From Ypsolopha sequella (Eukaryota > Arthropoda > Insecta > Lepidoptera > Ypsolophidae): a stretch of DNA of 64,000 bases. Below the pieces are notes generated by a model that was not told the origin of the DNA, did no database searches, and worked only from the letters and a program-made list of their open reading frames with translations. A program made the translations under genes and the position numbers. Shown in pieces: positions 10,862-21,495 of the stretch. The stretch spans positions 9,676,401 through 9,740,400 of the forward strand of contig OW204004.1 of assembly GCA_934047225.1 (NCBI GenBank). Direction: 5' to 3'. Numbering within the stretch: position 1 is the stretch's first letter; each line of letters begins with the position of its first letter.

Positions 10862-11193
10862 GGTGGTAGCGCTGATGCCGGGCTCGACTGTGGAGGTACC
10901 ACCAACTTACTTGGAGACCCCCTCGAAGTTATTCGGGGGAGAGTAAGAGGACAGCTCACAGGCAAAAAACCAGGAGGCCCACAATGCCTGGGACCGATAG
11001 ATGGCGGTATATCCATCCCTAATAGCTGAGCCTTATATGGAGCAGACTGGTGACGGGCAGCGGCGTCACTGGTTCGAGGGTTCCGGCACCGTGCTCACCA
11101 ACCCACCTGACCAGCGTGCGTGAGTATGGGCAATTCTTGACCGCCGGGAGTGGCAAAGTCCTGGAAAGGCTTATGTCCAGCAGTGGACGAACA
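10862..11193 (+). repeat. Dispersed repeat R, copy A
   Basis: It starts GGTGGTAGCGCTGATGCCGG and ends CTTATGTCCAGCAGTGGACG. Other copies are at 30934-31212 (-), 32010-32287 (-, diverged), 52982-53336 (-) and 62776-63108 (+). One frame of the tail reads REWQSPGKAYVQQWT, which resembles the last residues of RTE-like LINE polymerases. The family may therefore be a LINE 3' end, or a SINE that shares a LINE tail. Confidence 0.7.
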
Positions 11194-11245
11194 AATTAAT
11201 ATTACATGCCGTTTGAACACTCACGTGCGATTGTTGTTGACTATA

Positions 11246-11516
11246 CAAGGTGGAGTTTAATCAATCGCCTGAATTCATACTGGAGACTCGGCTAGTGATC
11301 AGGAACTAGGTTCATTTACCACTTTTTTGAAAATCATAAAAAAAAAATTTTTGCTCCCATCCACACTGGACTAGTTCGATTACAAATCCTAGTATAGGCA
11401 GTAGAGGAGCAAAAATTTTTTTTTTCGAATTTCACCTTACTGGTCGTTAAACATTGTTCCTGATCACTAACCGAGTCTTCAGTATGAATACAGGCGGTTG
11501 ATTAAATTTCACCTTA
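11246..11516. mobile_element. Palindromic MITE with CAAGGTG ends, copy 3
   Basis: CAAGGTGGAGTTTAATCAA at the left faces TTGATTAAATTTCACCTTA at the right, flanked by TA. It shares the plan and words such as AGTGATCAG with the pair at 4361 and 4627. The centre is a pair of A/T homopolymer runs. Confidence 0.55.
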
Positions 11517-11524
11517 TATGCCAG

Positions 11525-11941
11525 CCGTTTCACCGATACAATTTCGGCATTATCAAGGTGAGTGTCATTTTTAGGGTTCCGTACCCAAAGGGTAACCAAC
11601 GGGACTCTATTACAAAGACTCCGCTGTCCGTCTGTCTGTCCGTCTGTCACCAGGCTGTATCTCATGAACCGTGATAGTTAGACAGTTGAAATTTTCACAG
11701 ATGATGTATTTCTGTTGCCGCTATAACAACAAATACTGAAAAAATAAAAAATATATGAGGGCTCCCATACAAAAAACGTGATTTTTTGCCGTTTTTCTAG
11801 ATAATGGTACGGAACCCTTCGTGCGTGGGTCCGACTCGCACTTGGTTTTTAGTCTCCGTTTGACAACAACGGTGAACGCCGCGTCGTTGGCTTAAGAACG
11901 ACACTCGGCATGATAATGCCGAAATTGTATTGGTGAAACGG
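11525..11941. mobile_element. Inverted-repeat element interrupted by a SINE-like repeat
   Basis: CCGTTTCACCGATACAATTT at 11525 faces AAATTGTATTGGTGAAACGG ending at 11941, with further pairing through GGCATTATC and GTGTC. The SINE-like repeat at 11568-11850 lies between the arms, close to the left one. The inverted-repeat element is therefore the older insertion. Confidence 0.55.
11568..11850 (-). repeat. Lepidopteran SINE-like repeat, copy b
   Basis: Same family as 2215-2523; it begins TTTTTAGGGTTCCGTACCC and ends at CGCACTTGG on the plus strand. It is nested within the inverted-repeat element 11525-11941. Confidence 0.75.
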
Positions 11942-12294
11942 TACTCGGAAAAGAATGGCTGTCATGACGCGACCAACTCAGTTGTGGGCGTGGCCAAATG
12001 TCGTGCTGTTTCATTTCGCTATTAGGTGCACGCCAATGAAACTTGCGAGGACAATGCAATCGTGCCGATTTCGTCACCGGTGCAAAATTGAAAACTTGTT
12101 TCAGTAGTAACCACATTATGGCAAGATTGTGGACGTTTTCAAACATTATTTTTGGTTATTATATTATTAATCTAGATTACATTTTAGATGTTTGACTCGT
12201 ATTCATTTTTTGATTTTATCTAAAACAATAAAAGCACATTCGGCGACACTTTTCGTGAAAAATCGTTAGATTTACGTACTTTAGTTTTTTGTTG

Positions 12295-12718
12295 TTAAGG
12301 GGGTATGCCGTCAAAATGGACACATTTTGAAGTTATTTATCTGTTGTTCAAAAGAAGTCCCAATTTGAATAAATTAGTATAACAATTTTGGGATCTTTTT
12401 CTAGATTTTGGGCTATCAGAAACGCGATTGGAGGAATTTCACTCGATAGAAATAATTATAGAAATGTGGTCTAAATTTACACTTTTTTTGATATTCTGAC
12501 AAATTGGGAGAGCATGCAGACTTCAAAAATATTTATTTAGATGGGTTTTAACAATAACTTAATTACTGGTTATGGAAAATTTCATAGCTATTTTAGTTAA
12601 TTTTGTATTAATTTAAAACCGACTTTTTATAAATTTTCCCAGATTCCGTCCCTCTCGCACGGCGGGTCTTTCCGCCTGGAGTAACGGGGACCTTTGCACG
12701 GACGACATATCACCTTAA
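12295..12718. mobile_element. TTAA-flanked MITE, family A, copy 3 (424 bp)
   Basis: It starts TTAAGGGGGTATG and ends CATATCACCTTAA. Inside, in reverse, is the family word GTCCCTCTCGCACGG with a GTAACGGGG near the right end. A shorter, opposite-orientation relative is at 31577-31909. Confidence 0.65.
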
Positions 12719-12888
12719 GATATTACTCAAATTTCACGATTTTTAATACCACATAAACATAGATCTAGTTAATATAATGGACTCAGTTTAAAATATTATA
12801 GTAACATTTCAAAAATACCCCACAATGTGGTGGTAGCGTTTATGTGGAGGTTTGCGCATAACGACGCCTCTGAAATGAGTGACCTGGG

Positions 12889-13038
12889 CCCGTAGTATAG
12901 TGTTTAATCGCACGCGATGTGACTTGGTTGAATCACAATTGCGAGGAGCGCGACACGATGTTTTTGCGATTAAACAGTACATCATGCTCCTTGCACTTAT
13001 GATTCAACTAGTCTCGTCTCGTAACACTATGCTACGGG
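12889..13038. repeat. Hairpin element H1
   Basis: CCCGTAGTATAGTGTT at the left faces AACACTATGCTACGGG at the right, and TTGAATCACAA faces TTATGATTCAA inside. It directly abuts hairpin element H2 at 13042. Confidence 0.5.
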
Positions 13039-13041
13039 ACC

Positions 13042-13179
13042 AGCGGGTCTGCCGCGTAATTCTCATTTGTATCAACGCGTGCAAAAGAGATGGCATGTTA
13101 GGCGGGCGTCGTCGCACGCACGTCAAATTTCAATCTCAAGTTGATGTTGATGAAAATGAGAACTACGCGGTAGACCCGC
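13042..13179. repeat. Hairpin element H2, copy 1
   Basis: GCGGGTCTGCCGCGTAATTC faces GAACTACGCGGTAGACCCGC. The inner words GAGATGGCATGTTA and CGTCGTCGCACGCACGT recur in a second copy at 15926-16080, whose left end is shortened. The 115-residue ORF crossing H1 and H2 is a by-product of these hairpins. Confidence 0.6.
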
Positions 13180-13255
13180 CAGGCATCTTTCCCACAATGA
13201 TGATGAGACGGATTTATTCAGGATAATAGTGACTACAGGAGTAACAATAGTTTAC

Positions 13256-13421
13256 AATTGTGCCGATTCGGTGTAACACGACTCAACTATTTGATAGGAC
13301 TAACCTTTTTTTAAGCGTTCTTTCTTTGTCTTTACGATACAGAAAGAAAAAGACAGAACGCTAAAATTAAGGGTAGTCCTGTCAAATAAGTTAAATCATG
13401 TTACATCGAATCGACACTATT
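13256..13421. repeat. Foldback element of 166 bp
   Basis: The left arm (GTGCCGATTCGGTGTAACA, then ATTTGATAGGAC, then GCGTTCTTTCTT) is mirrored by the right arm (AAGAAAAAGACAGAACGC, then GTCCTGTCAAAT, then TGTTACATCGAATCGACAC). Practically the whole element is one imperfect hairpin. Confidence 0.6.
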
Positions 13422-13759
13422 GTCTCCGTCTTCAACTCAACATCATGGCCAGCATATAGTTAGTTGGTTAGATAAACAGGCTACTTTTTTGATAATTTCA
13501 TCTATATCATTATATATACTTTTATTATATAATATGTTATGAGTAATTAATTAATTTTCATCAATATACATTTATATATTTGTGTAAACTGTTTATGTAG
13601 TTTATGTATTTTATTATATACTATAACTTTGTTTTAAATGTTTATTAGGATGTAGTCTAGTTATTTATTATTTAAGTAATATTTTTAATATTATCCCTTT
13701 TAAACAGTATGGAACTACCCTCAACAATTTCCTCATTGCCAAAGGTTAGTTGGTAGAAA

Positions 13760-13835
13760 ATACTAATTAGTATTAAGCTCGCCTTTGTACGATAATTTTA
13801 TTCTGTGCAATAAAGAATTTTATTATTATTATTAT
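13760..13835 (+). repeat. LINE 3'-tail relic with (ATT)n
   Basis: CTGTGCAATAAAGAATTTTA is followed by several ATT units, the usual end of a reverse-transcribed LINE or SINE copy. It belongs with the tails at 4971 and 54395. Confidence 0.4.
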
Positions 13836-14314
13836 TATATCAAGAATATTCATCCAATAATAATACCTGGATCGCAGTGCGAGGGTCACCGGCGCATCAT
13901 ATCTCGTGTCGCGTTCAGAAATAGACTCGTGGGAGAGACTGTTGGAATTGTGCCGATGGGCAAGAATGAGTGAGTCGCCATCGTATTTATAGTGGCGACT
14001 CACTTGCCGATGGCGTGGCGTAAGCGATGCGGTGAATCTCGGCTGGGGAAACAAGGGCTGCCTGACCTTATGCATTAAATCAATTATCGTCGACACTAAA
14101 GGGTGAACGGCTATCAGTGATTTTTATTGCCTCTCGTTGAGTGCAATATTTTTAGAATATTTGTTGTACTGAGAATGTTTAGAATTCGGCTGTCTTTGTA
14201 GAATACTAAATTTGTCGCCAACACAACTGTTTTAGACTTAACTACAACTAAAATCGAGAAAATTGTGAAGACTTAGGTACAGGTTGACAAGGATCTAAAT
14301 GGACGTGAGCGAGG

Positions 14315-14934
14315 CAGTGGCGTAGCTATCATATGGCAAGGTGGTGCAGTGCACCAGGGCCCCAAAGCTCAGGGGGCCCTTTATTTTGAAGATTTTTAGA
14401 AGGAACCTGAGTGACGTTTAACATTTTTCAGTTTTTTGTTCTGTCAGGAATAGAAAAGCTGTTATTTAAAACCAGTTGTGCTAGACCGATTGCCAGACGC
14501 AATCTGACAACGCGACCGTCAAGAGAAACACGGCGTAAAAATTACGGGTTGTTCAGTTTCCTGTGGCAAAATCTGATCTGGAGTGCAAAGTTTTAGTAAC
14601 GAAGGTATTTCCTTTCATCGTTAACTATTTCAAGTAATTTACTGTTGTTTATTAGGCAGATGTCTGTATAATAAATATTTTTATTTACTTTTGCTAAACA
14701 CGTAGATATAGTGATTTTACACCTCATTCATTTCATTATACAAGTGAATTATGGACTATTATCCTACTAAGCATGAGTGTATTTCACTGTATTCTCATCG
14801 TATCCCTATCTATAAGTTTAAGGGCTACATTATTAGTCCGGCTAATATAAGTTTAAGCCACGTGGAAAGAGAGGGGGGGGGGGGCGATATTTTCTCTATG
14901 CACCGGGGCCCTTGTCTGCCTAGCTACGCCTCTG
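14315..14934. mobile_element. Non-autonomous hAT-type element (620 bp)
   Basis: Terminal inverted repeats CAGTGGCGTAGCTA and TAGCTACGCCTCTG are flanked by a perfect 8-bp direct repeat, GAGCGAGG (14307-14314 and 14935-14942). Eight-base target duplications and CAGNGGC-type ends are typical of hAT transposons. Subterminal GGGCCC blocks face each other near 14360 and 14910, and there is a run of 13 G near 14871. No transposase remnant was seen. Confidence 0.75.
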
Positions 14935-15009
14935 GAGCGAGGGCGTTGGTTTGTGCACGACGAACTGTCAAACGTGACGTTTCTTCTGATAGCGGGGTTA
15001 TAGATGAAC

Positions 15010-15168
15010 CACACAACTGAAGGAACGCCCGCGGTACGAGGAGAGCGTCGGGCGACGCGTAGCTAGAAGCGACTCTGCCCCGCGCTCGCACCTGCTCACC
15101 CCGCTCGACTCTTACCTCCGCGTCGCCCGACGCTCCGCTCGTACCGCGGGCGTTCCTTCAGTTGTGTG
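15010..15168. repeat. GC-rich foldback element (159 bp)
   Basis: CACACAACTGAAGGAACGCC faces GGCGTTCCTTCAGTTGTGTG with only small gaps, and the arms continue inward through CGCGGTACGAG and GCGTCGGGCGACGCG to about 49 bp each. The GC content is far above that of its surroundings. Confidence 0.65.
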
Positions 15169-15925
15169 ATTCATGTGTATAGTTTAGTGATTTGTACAAG
15201 AATAATGATACATTTTGGTAAATCATAACCTATTAAAGTATAACAGTTAAACCTTTGGAAAGGGTTATGTCCATATAAACTCTTTGGAGCAAAATACAAA
15301 TAAAATTCTGTATTTATTTTTATAAAAGGTCTTTAGAACCAGCTTAAAATATATTTCTTAGATAGGCGAAACAAAATACAGACGGAATTAAGTTTAAGGT
15401 TTTCTTAACTAAATTCAAACGAATGAGGAACGATGTGTAGATATTTATGAATCGCAGTGTATCGGTTGCGCACGCGCATAGAACCAGAATCCTCCGAAAT
15501 GTTGATATTTTTAGCACACGAGGTCACTCCTGTTTACATCTTTTTCACTTTACGAGCTTGAGTTATTTCCAAACTTTCAGAGTTATATTTTACAAGAAGA
15601 TCGCGAAGATTTTCATGAATTTAAATTTATTATTGGCTAGGCTCTTCTCTAAAGCAGGCATCTTGTTAAAGATTTCTAAATGTTGTCTAGTCACTAGATT
15701 AGTGGTTCAGAAATTAAGAAACCTGTACAATCGCTTCTTTCAATATATTATTACAATTTGCATGTGGTTTTCAAAACATAACGTTATCGATTTATATCTA
15801 CATATACATACATACCGTGAATAAGTAAATAGACAGTTGAAATTTATTGGAGCCTTAATGTCATGATAATATTTTACTGACATATTTATATACCAATATA
15901 TATTATACCAATACCTGGGGCTCTA

Positions 15926-16080
15926 CTGCGTAATTCTCATTTGTATCAACTTCAAGCAAATGCATGCGAAATTCAACGCGTGCAAAAGAGATGGCATGTT
16001 ACGCGGGCGTCGTCGCACGCACGTTAAATTTCAACCTCAAGTTGATGTTGATGAAAATGAGAATTACGCGGTAGACCCGC
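15926..16080. repeat. Hairpin element H2, copy 2
   Basis: Second copy of the 13042-13179 element, with an extra segment (ACTTCAAGCAAATGCATGCG) inside the left arm. It ends GCGGTAGACCCGC about 20 bases before the Helitron at 16101. Confidence 0.6.
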
Positions 16081-16100
16081 TGCTCATGTCAGTCGGTTGA

Positions 16101-16784
16101 TCACTACATAGTATAAAACAAAGTCGCTTCCCGCTGTCTGTCTGTCCCTATGTATGCTTAGATCTTTAAAACTACGGAACTGATTTTGATGCGTTTTTTT
16201 TAATAGATTGAGTGATTCAAGAGAAAGGTTAATATGTATAATACATGCATAATATATTAAAGAAACACTGATAATTTTAGAGGTTTCTAATGTAATGTCT
16301 TAAATAAACACTTTTTTTGCGCTTACATTGCAAACGCTGGCTGAACCCTACGAGATAGATCAAAATAATGTACTACAGTATTGTACACCATAAAAAGGTC
16401 TACAAAAATCTGCAATAGTATATATCTATCTCTTAGGGATAATCCACAATAACCATTTTTTATCCTTTACTTTTTACAAAAAATAATGGCTTATTTACGA
16501 AGCGATTTTAAGCAACACAGCATTAATCCTTATCTAATTAAGTACCTTAAATATATTGTGCATTTAATAGAGCTCAATATCGCCCTTCAAAGCATGTAAT
16601 TTAAATGAATATTTTCAGGGACATAGCGATTGCGGCGGTACCGGCCTGAGGCTGAGGGCCGGCGGCGGCGCGTGCCTATCTAATGACAGAAAAGCTGTGA
16701 ACGTTGTATATAAAGACATCCTGTAGTATATTTAGTATCAGCAATTCAGCATTGCACCCGTGTGAAGCCGGGGCGGATCGCTAG
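16101..16784 (+). mobile_element. Non-autonomous Helitron, copy 1 (684 bp)
   Basis: It begins TCACTACATAGTATAAAACA right after an A and ends GGGGCGGATCGCTAG right before a T, i.e. 5'-TC...CTAG-3' inserted between A and T with no target duplication. A GC-rich hairpin (CACCCGTG/GAAGCCGGGGCG region) precedes the CTAG. These are Helitron features. A short copy is at 41777-41947 (-). The segment 16620-16680 is GC-rich and absent from the short copy. No Rep/helicase is encoded. Confidence 0.7.
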
Positions 16785-18112
16785 TCTACTTATAAATTTT
16801 AAATATGCACTCGATCCTTACGTCCCTTTCAATGAAAAGCCAGTTGCGAACATATGCACCTCGTGAAGATGAGTTGAGTGTAAGTAGAAAGAAGCTGAAC
16901 GATTTATTAGTGTTCGTGCAAGCCCAAATAGAACTATTACTCATTGCGAGATGGGAATAACTCCGTTTTATCGATACAATTAAATATAACAATGAAGAGT
17001 TAAACTCTGATCACTTCACCTAAACATCGACATAATTTGTTAAACAATGAATGGTTGAATACTGGTGTTTAGCTGAATACGCTGTTCACCACAACAATGG
17101 ACTCTCCCAACCGACCCACATTGTGGTCTGCTTTAATCAGAGCGCACGTTAATGGTGCAATCGTGGAAAACTGGAAGAGTAATTAATGGGCTGTTTGACA
17201 TGTATTTCTATGAAGATGTTAATTCCAGACCGACCAGACTTTAAAAATAACAACTCGAAAATTTTAACCAACGATTTGATATGCCAACGGTACTAAGGAT
17301 ACCCAAAGACTGTTGAAACAAGAAGGTAAAATAGGGATAAAGTATCGATGTCTTACACTTACATCATCCCATCCCTACCATCGAATCGCTCCTCTATTCC
17401 CGCCGTTTTGCTCACAGCGCAGCGCGGACAGACCGGGCGCCCGGCAGCGCATCCGAACGAACGAATAGAATTCTCCTTTTATTTTTTTATTTCTTCCCAT
17501 ATTTCGCACTCGCGGTCGTGTGAAATTACGAACGCAACTCTTTTTAGATTTCGATTCGTGTGAAGTGACCTTTTCATATTCCATTTTGGATTGTTTTTGT
17601 TTTATTAAGGCGAAGGTGAGTTACTTAATTTACTTTGGTAACTTAATATTAAATATTATGTTTAAATACAAACCTAATAATTTATGGATTTTAATTGACT
17701 GACCATCAAAAAATACCAAAAATCAGCATCAAAATTACCAAGTTGGCACCAAAATAAATTGTTGGTAACCTAACCTAACCTAGTTAATGACAATTTAGTA
17801 ATTTAGATGCTTATTTAGTATTTTTTAGGTGGTCAACCTATAATTTATTACATATATTGAAAAATAAATAGGTTATATAAGTTGTGAAATTAAATATTAT
17901 CCATTTATGGAATGATAATAAGATATCGTTTGCGACAGTTTATTACGTTTATATATAAAATATAAATTAAATTAGGTCGGAGACTAAGAAAATAACCCAC
18001 AAAAATAAACTGCGTTTTATTTACAGCGTATGTCTTAAACAATTATCTGAAGTTTACTATTTATGTTCTATTATATAGATTGGGGGGTCTCAAGTGCCCA
18101 AAACAGTATTAC
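16785..18112. other. Intergenic stretch with a candidate CpG-rich first exon
   Basis: Most of this is plain AT-rich DNA. Between about 17395 and 17560 there is a CpG-rich block (for example GCGCAGCGCGG and TTCGCACTCGCGGTCGTG). About 50 bases after it AAG|GTGAGT at 17612 is a good splice donor. This could be the promoter and non-coding first exon of a gene, but no start codon or matching acceptor can be assigned. See the findings. Confidence 0.25.
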
Positions 18113-18657
18113 GGTACCATTCACAGACCACTTACCCACGGGCGTAGCCAGGGGGAGGGTTTCGGGGGTTCAAACCCCCCCCCGAAAAGTTCAGATATTA
18201 ACATTCATAGAATTAAAATAAGAACAAGCGTGCGGCATATCTCAGTGATTTTATTAACTATTACCTACATTAACGCCCGCTCCCACTGATCGAGAAAGGA
18301 CTCCCCCAATTCCTTCGAGGAGATTTTTTCTTTATGTATTTTTCACATCTTTAATATTTTTCTTATATAAGGGTTATTTTATGTACTTTTAGTCGTTTTA
18401 TTTTCTTGAACCCCCCCCGATACTCAAATCTGGCTACACCCGTGCACTTACCCATTAGACGTCGTAAGGCGGCAAACCTATCTCACCAACACATCAGTGC
18501 AATTTCACTACTATACAAATGTCATTACATATACCATCTCTATTTCCTTACTTAGTACCCTCCCCGCATCACCCCGCAACACCCTTCAGAGGCAGAAAAC
18601 ATTCTCCCTTGTCCGTGGTTGATAAGATGTCTAATGGGTAAGTGGTCTGTGGGTACC
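18113..18657. mobile_element. Inverted-repeat element carrying a nested hAT-type element
   Basis: GGTACCATTCACAGACCACT on the left and AGTGGTCTGTGGGTACC on the right are inverted. If the inner element (18137-18444) and one target duplication are removed, the left arm continues as CACTTACCCATTAGACGTC and pairs with GATGTCTAATGGGTAAGTG on the right. The outer element is thus the older one. Confidence 0.65.
18137..18444. mobile_element. Non-autonomous hAT-type element (308 bp)
   Basis: Terminal inverted repeats CACGGGCGTAGCCAG and CTGGCTACACCCGTG are flanked by a perfect 8-bp direct repeat CACTTACC (18129-18136 and 18445-18452). Subterminal runs of G/C (GGGGGTTCAAACCCCCC on the left, GAACCCCCCCC on the right) are also inverted. 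No coding capacity. Confidence 0.75.
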
Positions 18658-18683
18658 ATCTTAGCTTCAGAATCAGGGCACTC

Positions 18684-19109
18684 TTAAGGCGATATGTAAA
18701 AGTTTTAGTGTCCCTGTTACTCCATATGCGAAAAAAACCTCAGTGCGAGAGGGACGGATTCATGGAAAAATAGCAAAATGTCGGTTTTTTATTAATATAA
18801 AATCTACTAAAGATGCTATCAAAATTTCGTTTAACCAGGTCCTAGGAACCGTTTAAACCCATCTAATAAAATATAATTGCAGTCCATATGTCATTCTAAA
18901 TTGTCAGACCAGGAGAATTGGTGTCGAAAATGACCTCATTTGAATAAATATTTCTATCGAGCCGAATTTCTCCAATTGCGTTTCTGTTTTAACAGGTCCC
19001 TAGGAAAAGAATCCAAAAATAATGTACTATTTTATCTAAATAATACATTATTTACTGAAGTAGATATGCAAGTTCTTAAAGTGTCGATTTTTTTTTCGTA
19101 GCGCCTTAA
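18684..19109. mobile_element. TTAA-flanked MITE, family A, copy 4 (426 bp)
   Basis: It starts TTAAGGCGATATGTAAAAG and ends GTAGCGCCTTAA. It carries CAGTGCGAGAGGGACGGATT. It is the closest relative of the copy at 35357-40380, which is interrupted by a LINE. At its right edge the TTAA at 19106 may be shared with another, degraded family member (19106-19457) that keeps CACTCGATAGAAATAATTA. Confidence 0.65.
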
Positions 19110-19887
19110 AGCGACGCCATTGGCACTATTTGGAGTCGTTTTACTTCTTTCTGTAAGAAGCTACTAGTTTGATAAATTAGTATAACATTTTTCAAAATTT
19201 TTGTAATACAAAAACGCGACTGAAATATTTTCACTCGATAGAAATAATTACTTACTAAAATGGGGTCTTGAAATACACGCTTTCTCATAGTTTGACGAAT
19301 AATTATCATGTACAGACCCCAAACATATTTTAATAATATCTAATTTTGGTAATTGCAAGTTTTTATTACGCCCTTCAAAAATAATACTTTCCACCACAAA
19401 ATTAATGTTTCGCACAAATAACGTTTTCTGGTTTGTCATCAAAAAGCCACGTTATTAAATACTACGTTCCGCAACTCGCCATACCTAACCTTCCGGCTCT
19501 CTTCTGCGCTGGTTTTCTATAAAAAGCTTATAGTGGTAAACATTATTTATAAAGTTCATTTATACTGAAAGTATTAATATTATAGTGCAAAGTATTATTT
19601 TTAAACCTAAGCCTCTTACAACGGGAATCATTATTTTTATATATCCCAATATTTTTCCGTCCACCGCGTCCATGTGAAAAGTAATATTTTCTCCTATTTT
19701 ACGCTACCTAGAGACGCAGCGTCGTAACTGCCATTTTGAATTCACGTTATTTCAATGTCGTTTCCGTCGATATTTGTACCTACACACGTCTACTTATATC
19801 CCCGACACTAAGCTTCTGGGTTGACCACTAACCGTTACGTTAGGGTTTGGTGTAAGGCTCAACTATGGAACAAACTTGGTTGATTAC

Positions 19888-20189
19888 TTTTTAGGGTTCC
19901 GTACCCAAAGGGTAACCAACGGGACCCTATTACTAAGACTCCGCTGTCCGTCTGTCCGTCTGTCCGTCTGTCACCAGGCTGTATCTCATGAACCGTGATA
20001 GTTAGACAGTTCAAATTTTCACAGATGATGTATTTCTGTTGTTGCTATAACAGCAAATACTAAAAAACAGAATAAAATAAATATTTAAGGGGGCTCCCAT
20101 ACAACAGACATGTTTTTTTTGCCGTTTTTATAGATAATGGTACGGAACCCTTCGTGCGCGAGTCTGACTCGCACTTGGCCGGTTTTTTT
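19888..20189 (-). repeat. Lepidopteran SINE-like repeat, copy c
   Basis: Full-length copy of the 2215-2523 family, from TTTTTAGGGTTCCGTACCC to CACTTGGCCGGTTTTTTT on the plus strand. Very similar to copies a and d. Confidence 0.8.
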
Positions 20190-21084
20190 CACAAGAGTTG
20201 TTGCACATCGGCGCAGAATATGCTTTATGATGCGCCTTCGCCTTATCTAGAATAACTTTATTAAATTGAAAATGATCACTTGTTTATATTCTTTTATACA
20301 GAATCAGTTACCAAACTTGTAATTTTCACATTTCCCCCTGAGTCATTGTCCTTCTTGTAATTATCTATGTTTTTTTTTATTTACCATTTACACAAAATTA
20401 TAACAGAAAATAGTAATAGCAGCTAAAAACCACAAAGGTTTGAACTTGTGCTATCGTGAGTCACGTTACACGTAGCTACGAGAGCAAAATAATAATTTGG
20501 CACTTTGCTTACAATAAACAGCTAAAATTATAAATGTATACATAGTAATTTGTTATCTTTTACTGGAGCAAGGTAAGTGAAAAAATTAAAAAAAAAAAAT
20601 TGTATTGTTATGTATAATATAATAATATGTAAATACCTTTATATGTATATTATTGTATTTGTGAGTAGATTATTATGTATATACAATAATTATTTAATAA
20701 TATGATTAATAATATGATTCCGTTCTAATGCCGTCTCTTTTGCACGCATGAAAAATCTCTGACTCTGTCCTACTTTCAGATCATCTTATAATTTACCCAA
20801 ATCGGCCTTTTTATATCCCGAGGTGCCTTATTGTCTAACATCTATCGTTACCGTTTTCAAAGGTACGAATCAAGACGTTATTTTTTCCAAAAATTATTTC
20901 CCCCAAAGATTGTCTGAAAGAAATCGCTATAAACGATAAGACCGCCAATTTTTCTTTTATAAGTTTGTTCTTTTACCTATTTTATGTATTTTGGTGTATA
21001 ATAAGGAGTATGTGTATTTGTCTTGTCTTGATGCCTTTGAAAGAGATAGCGAAAGATGTTAAAGTTAGACCCCTGCCTTCCTAT
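20190..21084. other. Intergenic stretch, nothing recognised
   Basis: AT-rich sequence with homopolymer runs and simple TA-rich stretches near 20600-20720. No gene, terminal repeat or RNA was recognised. Confidence 0.4.
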
Positions 21085-21301
21085 TCTGTATCTTTGGTTG
21101 CCAACTGGACCGGGTTACTATCATCAAAAACATAGATAAAAACTGAACTTTCGAAATTGTTTTTATTGGGTATTGAACTATTTACGAACTGTGTCGTCAC
21201 TTCAAGTGCGAAAATATCCTTAGACAATCGTAATTCGATAGTATACGAGTATCTATGTTTTTGGTGATAGGCACCCAGTCCAGTTGGCAACTAGAGATAC
21301 A
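21085..21301. repeat. Hairpin element with 41-bp arms
   Basis: TTGCCAACTGGACCGGG and CATCAAAAACATAGAT on the left face ATCTATGTTTTTGGTGAT and CCAGTCCAGTTGGCAA on the right. One end (CCCAGTTGGCAACTAAAGATA) recurs at about 25077, at the edge of another repeat. Confidence 0.5.
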
Positions 21302-21495
21302 TAATAAACCCGCTGGTCTTTTCTTTGTACTTCGTAGATCTCTTCCAATCAAACCTTGGTTTCTTGTGTATACAGCTACCATTTGCTACGACGTAGCGAT
21401 CGCTACGAACAACTGTAGATCTAATTTCTTACATAGAGTATATTACAATACAATACAATATTCTTTTCAATGCATGTGCTCGTAAAGACCCACTT

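Noticed and set aside
12879..13226. 115-residue open frame
   Set aside because: It runs through two adjacent hairpin elements; the second copy of H2 does not keep the frame.
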